Shown one piece after another: positions 18,062 to 64,000 of a stretch of 64,000 bases of DNA (the first letter of the stretch is position 1; each line of letters opens with the position of its first letter). The position numbers and the translations under genes were made by a program. Source of the DNA: Amorphochlora amoebiformis (Eukaryota > Cercozoa > Chlorarachniophyceae); contig BAAHQB010000073.1 in NCBI GenBank assembly GCA_054601695.1, forward strand, positions 496,001-560,000. The letters are read 5' to 3'. The notes under the pieces were generated by a model. It saw nothing but the letters and a program-made list of their open reading frames with translations, made no database searches and had not been told where the DNA came from.

Positions 18062-18092
<31 letters not shown>

Positions 18093-18245
18093 CATACATA
18101 TATATATATATATGCATATATATATATATATGTATACACACATACATAATATGTATGCATGAACATCTATATGTAGTGTGTACATATACATACGGGTTGC
18201 ATATATAATTCATATGTCTGTATGATATTATATAATGGTATATAC

Positions 18246-18290
<45 letters not shown>

Positions 18291-18547
18291 CACATATATA
18301 TCTGTACATATATGTATTTTATGTAACTAAAGGACGCCGATAAAGACGGGCTACCTGTGATTGATCAAGTAGCTTTCCTGAGGTGTAGCGTACGTTGCGG
18401 TTAATGTATTCCTTACTGTCCACCTTGACACGATCACTGCTGGCTATCCCTGATAAATCAATGGGAGCATATACATATTTACAATATATACATAACATAT
18501 ATATATATAGTGTATATATATATATGTCTAACATATATATATATATG

Positions 18548-18585
<38 letters not shown>

Positions 18586-18606
18586 GAATTTGTATACATA
18601 TGTATA

Positions 18607-18646
<40 letters not shown>

Positions 18647-18725
18647 ATATATATATATATATACATACATACATAAATATATCTAGATGTTTTATATTTA
18701 TGCATATGTAAATGTACATATATAT

Positions 18726-18771
<46 letters not shown>

Positions 18772-18921
18772 TATGTATGAACGTTGTGAATATATGTATA
18801 TATATATATATTATATTCCTTTATGTATAATGTATGTATAATTATAAATACACGCATGTACATATATATGTACATTATTTTCACTGTATGAATATGTAAT
18901 TTATTCATATATATATAAATA

Positions 18922-18967
<46 letters not shown>

Positions 18968-19271
18968 TATACATATATGATTACGTTGTACATAATATAC
19001 ATACATGTACTACATATTCTATAACTATTACGTGGTATATAATGTACATACATGTAGTACATATTTTGTAATTTAAATCAATATACATCTAGATGTATAG
19101 CAATCTCTTAACAGATATGTTAAGTTTATGAAGGTAAAATGTATAATATATATGAATATACATACTTCTATATGAGTTTTGTACATACATATATAATAAT
19201 GCTTACATATAAATGCATCTATACATAGGTATAGAACACATATCTTTACATATAAGTATATCTATATATGT

Positions 19272-19303
<32 letters not shown>

Positions 19304-20067
19304 GCATATGCATATACATGTGTATGTATATGTATTTCTCTACTTGTATCACATGTATGTGAGATATATATCTGTAAATATATATCCATATTTCAATTAA
19401 AATGTGCATGTACATGTATTTACAGATATGTTTGTGTACATATACATACATATATAATATATATATATATATATACTATATATTATATATATTATGAGAT
19501 TCATATACATATAATATGTGTGTATATGTATTATACAACAAAATATCTTATCACCCTGAGCCTTTCGATTATTCTTGTCGATTTGGGCGAACAGGAGCTC
19601 CGCGGAGACCCCTGCATTCACGATCTGGTCCACAACGGCACTCTGGCCGGCCCGAAGAGCGTAGTCTCTGACAATTAGTATGATTGGGTCAAATACTGTA
19701 GAGGAAATGTGAGTCAAAAATACATACATACACACACACACATATTATACATACATCCACACACAAATCTAAATATTACGCACATATCTAGATATTTAGC
19801 TAAAATATAGGAAGAATATGTAGTATACATGTACACACATACATAGATACGATTAAATATTATATATGTATATATATATATATATATAATACATTTATTA
19901 GCTTAGTAATATAATTTAATATAACATAATGTTTATAAAGTGCATTCATAGATACAGATGTATGAATTTGCATTTATGTTTGCCAATTTTTATAACATGA
20001 GTTGGTAATATATATGTATATAAATACATATATATATATCATATATATTATATATATATATATATAT

Positions 20068-20125
<58 letters not shown>

Positions 20126-20180
20126 GTATATATATATATATATGGTGTAATTATACGTATGTTATACGTAATACACATAT

Positions 20181-20218
<38 letters not shown>

Positions 20219-20295
20219 GTGCCTATACATACAAAAATATACATATATATATATATATATATGATGTATATTATATACATATATACATACATACA

Positions 20296-20384
<89 letters not shown>

Positions 20385-20610
20385 GATATATCATACTGTA
20401 TGTGCATTTATATAATATGCATATGTATAGATGTACATACTTCAAATGTATAGATATATTTATATATATATATATTATATACATATATATATGTATATAT
20501 ATATATATATATGTAGATATATCATACTGTATGTGCATTTATATAATATGCATATGTATAGATGTACATACTTCAAATGTATAGATATATTTATATATAT
20601 ATATATATAT

Positions 20611-20685
<75 letters not shown>

Positions 20686-20707
20686 CATATGTGCATATAT
20701 ATGACAA

Positions 20708-20739
<32 letters not shown>

Positions 20740-21056
20740 GTAGATATATTGATTTATATATCACGTACATAGGCATATATAGGTATGCACATATACATAC
20801 ATATTATATAGTAGATACACACATATGTGAACATATTTGTATGCATATATAATATTGATTAATATATAGCATACATATCATGTCTCTGACATAAGTTATA
20901 TACCCAGCGCAGTAGCCCTTACGGTCAAGCGCGTTCCATGGTGCCCCGTTGCACAGCAGTTCATGAACCACTGTTATGTAATATATATATATATATATAT
21001 GTATTATATATATATATATATTTATATGTATACATGTATGCTCTGTATATATATAT

Positions 21057-21087
<31 letters not shown>

Positions 21088-21261
21088 AATATATATGTTT
21101 TATATGTGTTATCATATATAAGCCTAACACATAATATTATATTATAATTTAGTTCCAATATTTATGTGTATGTATAAATATATATGTATGTATATGTGTA
21201 TATATGTATACATATGTATTATATATATATAACGAATACACTTTATATATATATATATATA

Positions 21262-21304
<43 letters not shown>

Positions 21305-21409
21305 TGTTTAAACGATATGATATGAACACACATAAAGCACCGAGAGAGAGAGAGAGAGAGATTGAACACTACAAAAACACATATAACACACCAAAAACAC
21401 ACGCGTATA

Positions 21410-21448
<39 letters not shown>

Positions 21449-21817
21449 TATGTACATATATTGTTACATATTACATGCTTGTAAATCTAGGTTCAACTTG
21501 CCTCCCATACCCTAAAATCCTCACCCGCGCAGAACGCCCCCCTCACCCTAAGTAATCCGACCTTCCTTGTGGCCCCCGACGGCTGCAGCCATCATGGGGC
21601 TTACACCGTGGTCTTTCTCCTAAAGTACGATGCTGTGAAAACTTTTTATAAAGATAAAATGCAAAGGTAACAACTTGATGATACGATCAATATCGTATTT
21701 TATCTTATTATATGAAATATGCATATATCTCTATCTTATTGGTTTTCATATATATATATATATATTATGTATGAACATAGATATAAACACACTAATAATA
21801 TATATGTATATATATAT

Positions 21818-21848
<31 letters not shown>

Positions 21849-22415
21849 TGTGTATATGTACATATATTTATAAATATATATTTACATATTTTCGCATATA
21901 AAAATATGTGAAATTTTATTTAGATACACGTATTTAAAACTGTGATTTGAAACCTGGTGGGCTACGTCAGCCTTCGCTGTAATCAAGCGCTTCACCTCCT
22001 GTGTATCGTATTTAAAACCCAACTTCAATTACACGGGCTGACATGTAAACAGTGAACTCATCTCACAAATTGTTTGATTTAAGGATGAATGACTTGTGCA
22101 CTACAAAATTAAGACGAACAGCCCAACCAAGGGGGCTGATCGGGTCCCAGAGTGCTCACTAAGAAGCGATTAATCTCCTGCTGGGATAGATTGAACATGC
22201 CAATGGGGAGTGACATTCACATTGTAAACAGCAGGAACGAGATTGGTTAGGGCTGGTTTTTTGAGTATCGCTATCTCAAAAATCCTCAAGGGGATAATAG
22301 GTGTACATATATGTCATATTTGTGTAAAATTATACCAAACCGAGAGATTTCCATGCTGCGAAGCGGCTAGCAGTTCGTTGTTGAGATCGACTTTTGCCTT
22401 CTTTGCAATCGACAT
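16912..22415 (-). CDS. RMT2: RMT2-type arginine N-methyltransferase with ankyrin N-terminus
   Basis: In yeast Rmt2 methylates the delta nitrogen of an arginine in ribosomal protein L12, and the fold is related to guanidinoacetate methyltransferase. Seven minus-strand exons are 22415-22341, 21998-21954, 21619-21562, 20970-20904, 19667-19555, 18449-18355 and 17571-16912. They total 1113 nt, 370 residues plus stop. Residues 1-119 form ankyrin-type repeats ([56 protein letters not shown]). Residues 130-350 are the methyltransferase: [16 protein letters not shown], the SAM motif [15 protein letters not shown], then [39 protein letters not shown], and a YYLP ending. A Ser/Thr/Lys tail of about 25 residues follows. 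The whole catalytic domain sits in one 660-nt exon while the ankyrin part is split over five small exons with (TA)n introns. It diverges from NOL6, another ribosome-related gene. Confidence 0.96.
20381..20642. repeat. 131-bp tandem duplication in RMT2 intron
   Basis: The segment starting 'tgtagatatatcatactgta' at 20381 recurs at 20512. The non-TA parts are nearly identical for about 70 bases, followed by TA runs of different length. This is a recent duplication in an intron. Confidence 0.85.
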
Positions 22416-22675
22416 TTGGCTTCGGTTTCACCTGATTCACCCCTGGTTTTTTAAAATCAGGCATCAAACTTGTCTTCCTGCAATATCTTAGGGCGATGGA
22501 ATCCAAAGACAGCGCTATCGAGCTGGAAATGTACCTCCGCGTTGCCCCGCTTCAGATGGCCATCTCTATCATCCGCTTTATTATTTGATAATATTCCCGA
22601 TCTCCGTGTCACGGCTCTGTCACACCACAGGCGACACGTGTCTGCCGCGGCCCCGCGCGTACAGACCCTCAGACG
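22416..22675. promoter_or_regulatory. Shared 5' spacer between RMT2 and NOL6
   Basis: 260 bases between divergent starts, GC-richer than the introns and without (TA)n. It contains the perfect palindrome GACACGTGTC around 22634. That word also occurs near 11740 in a TPMT-like intron, so it may be chance. A bidirectional promoter is inferred from geometry. Confidence 0.4.
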
Positions 22676-49608
<26,933 letters not shown>

Positions 49609-50056
49609 ACCAAATTAATATTAAATTAAAATTCAACAGCCTGGTACCAACCGGATTTTCAAAACTAGTTTACGGTTATTACCTAGATTACTACACGCTA
49701 GTTAGTCTCAGTTACTAGAGTAAGTCACGTGTACTAATCTAGCTAATGTCTAGAATGTCTAGATGTATCGCCATCGGAAGCAGTAACTAATTAATTAACG
49801 ATTATAGACTACAGATTGTAGTAAACATATAGGGTATGCTACGTATGAGACTCGACATAACCCACTCACCGGCACCAGCCTGGCATTTAACGTGATCGAA
49901 GGGTGATTTAACAGCGCAAGAGCACGCATTACATACAAATGCAAAACGATGGGACCGGCGATTGACCTGCGCTATAGAAGGACTAGAAGGAACCTAAACC
50001 CGATCGCTAGAGCTCGTACAATTGCACAAGAACAAATTGATTGCACAGCTGGTCGC
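49609..50056. other. Convergent spacer with CTAG cluster
   Basis: No gene found. Seven CTAG tetranucleotides fall between 49665 and 49763. It lies between the NOL6 stop and the NECAP stop, so both 3' untranslated regions are expected here. Confidence 0.7.
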
Positions 50057-52693
<2,637 letters not shown>

Positions 52694-52913
52694 GAGGCGC
52701 AGGGTCCGAAATGCGATGAGCCGAAAAAATTAAATTTGAAACCTAGGGTGAAATTCCAGAGTGACATCCGTACATGTAACCGTTGTGAATAAAAGTTCGG
52801 CATGTCGAATTCAAACTTTTGAAAGTTGACAACTGTGCGAAAAAAAAGTGGCTTCCTTCGAGGCTTCCCCCATCGATTGTGTCACCGGCGTTCGAGCCCG
52901 CCGCTCCTCCAAA
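52694..52913. promoter_or_regulatory. Shared 5' spacer between NECAP and WD40 gene
   Basis: 220 bases between divergent start codons, without (TA)n. The WD40 frame stays open upstream to about 52848 without an ATG, so its true first exon could lie here. Bidirectional promoter by geometry only. Confidence 0.35.

Positions 52914-64000
<11,087 letters not shown>

Noticed and set aside
22632-22641. GACACGTGTC palindrome as a regulatory site
   Set aside because: Suggestive in a divergent spacer, but the same word occurs in a TPMT-like intron near 11740, so no specific role can be supported.

Overview
This window looks like nuclear DNA of an extremely intron-rich, flagellated single-celled eukaryote. 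Exons are roughly half GC. Most introns longer than about 300 bases are filled with (TA)n microsatellite, together with TTAGGG/CCCTAA-type blocks and polypurine or polypyrimidine tracts. The gene set (delta subunit of phosphodiesterase 6, epsilon-tubulin) implies a cilium or flagellum and triplet centrioles. I cannot name the lineage. Almost all long open frames in the window are TA or CT/GA repeats read in frame. The real genes were found by splicing GT-AG exons together and checking phase.

Eight genes lie in strictly alternating orientation: an unidentified gene (-), PDE6D (+), TUBE1 epsilon-tubulin (-), a TPMT-superfamily methyltransferase (+), an ankyrin-RMT2 arginine methyltransferase (-), NOL6/Utp22 (+), NECAP (-) and a WD40 protein (+). 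They form four divergent pairs sharing short 5' spacers of 128, 225, 260 and 220 bases. The three convergent spacers are 779, 643 and 448 bases and each carries an unusual cluster of the tetranucleotide CTAG.

Six genes appear complete. For PDE6D, TUBE1, RMT2, NOL6 and NECAP the spliced lengths are exact multiples of three (184, 483, 370, 1336 and 188 aa) and the products align with known families from memory. The TPMT-like gene (213 aa) has a less certain first exon. The first gene runs off or ends obscurely on the left, and the WD40 gene runs off the right edge. NOL6 dominates: I place 49 exons across 26.9 kb for 4.0 kb of coding sequence.

Functionally the window mixes ciliary and centriolar proteins (PDE6D, TUBE1), ribosome production and modification (NOL6/Utp22; RMT2, whose yeast relative methylates a ribosomal protein) and clathrin-vesicle trafficking (NECAP). 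The main oddities are CTAG-dense convergent junctions, several degenerate intronic copies of neighbouring exons with their splice sites, a telomere-fusion-like inverted TTAGGG/CCCTAA block inside an intron, and a dispersed short motif shared by introns of four genes.
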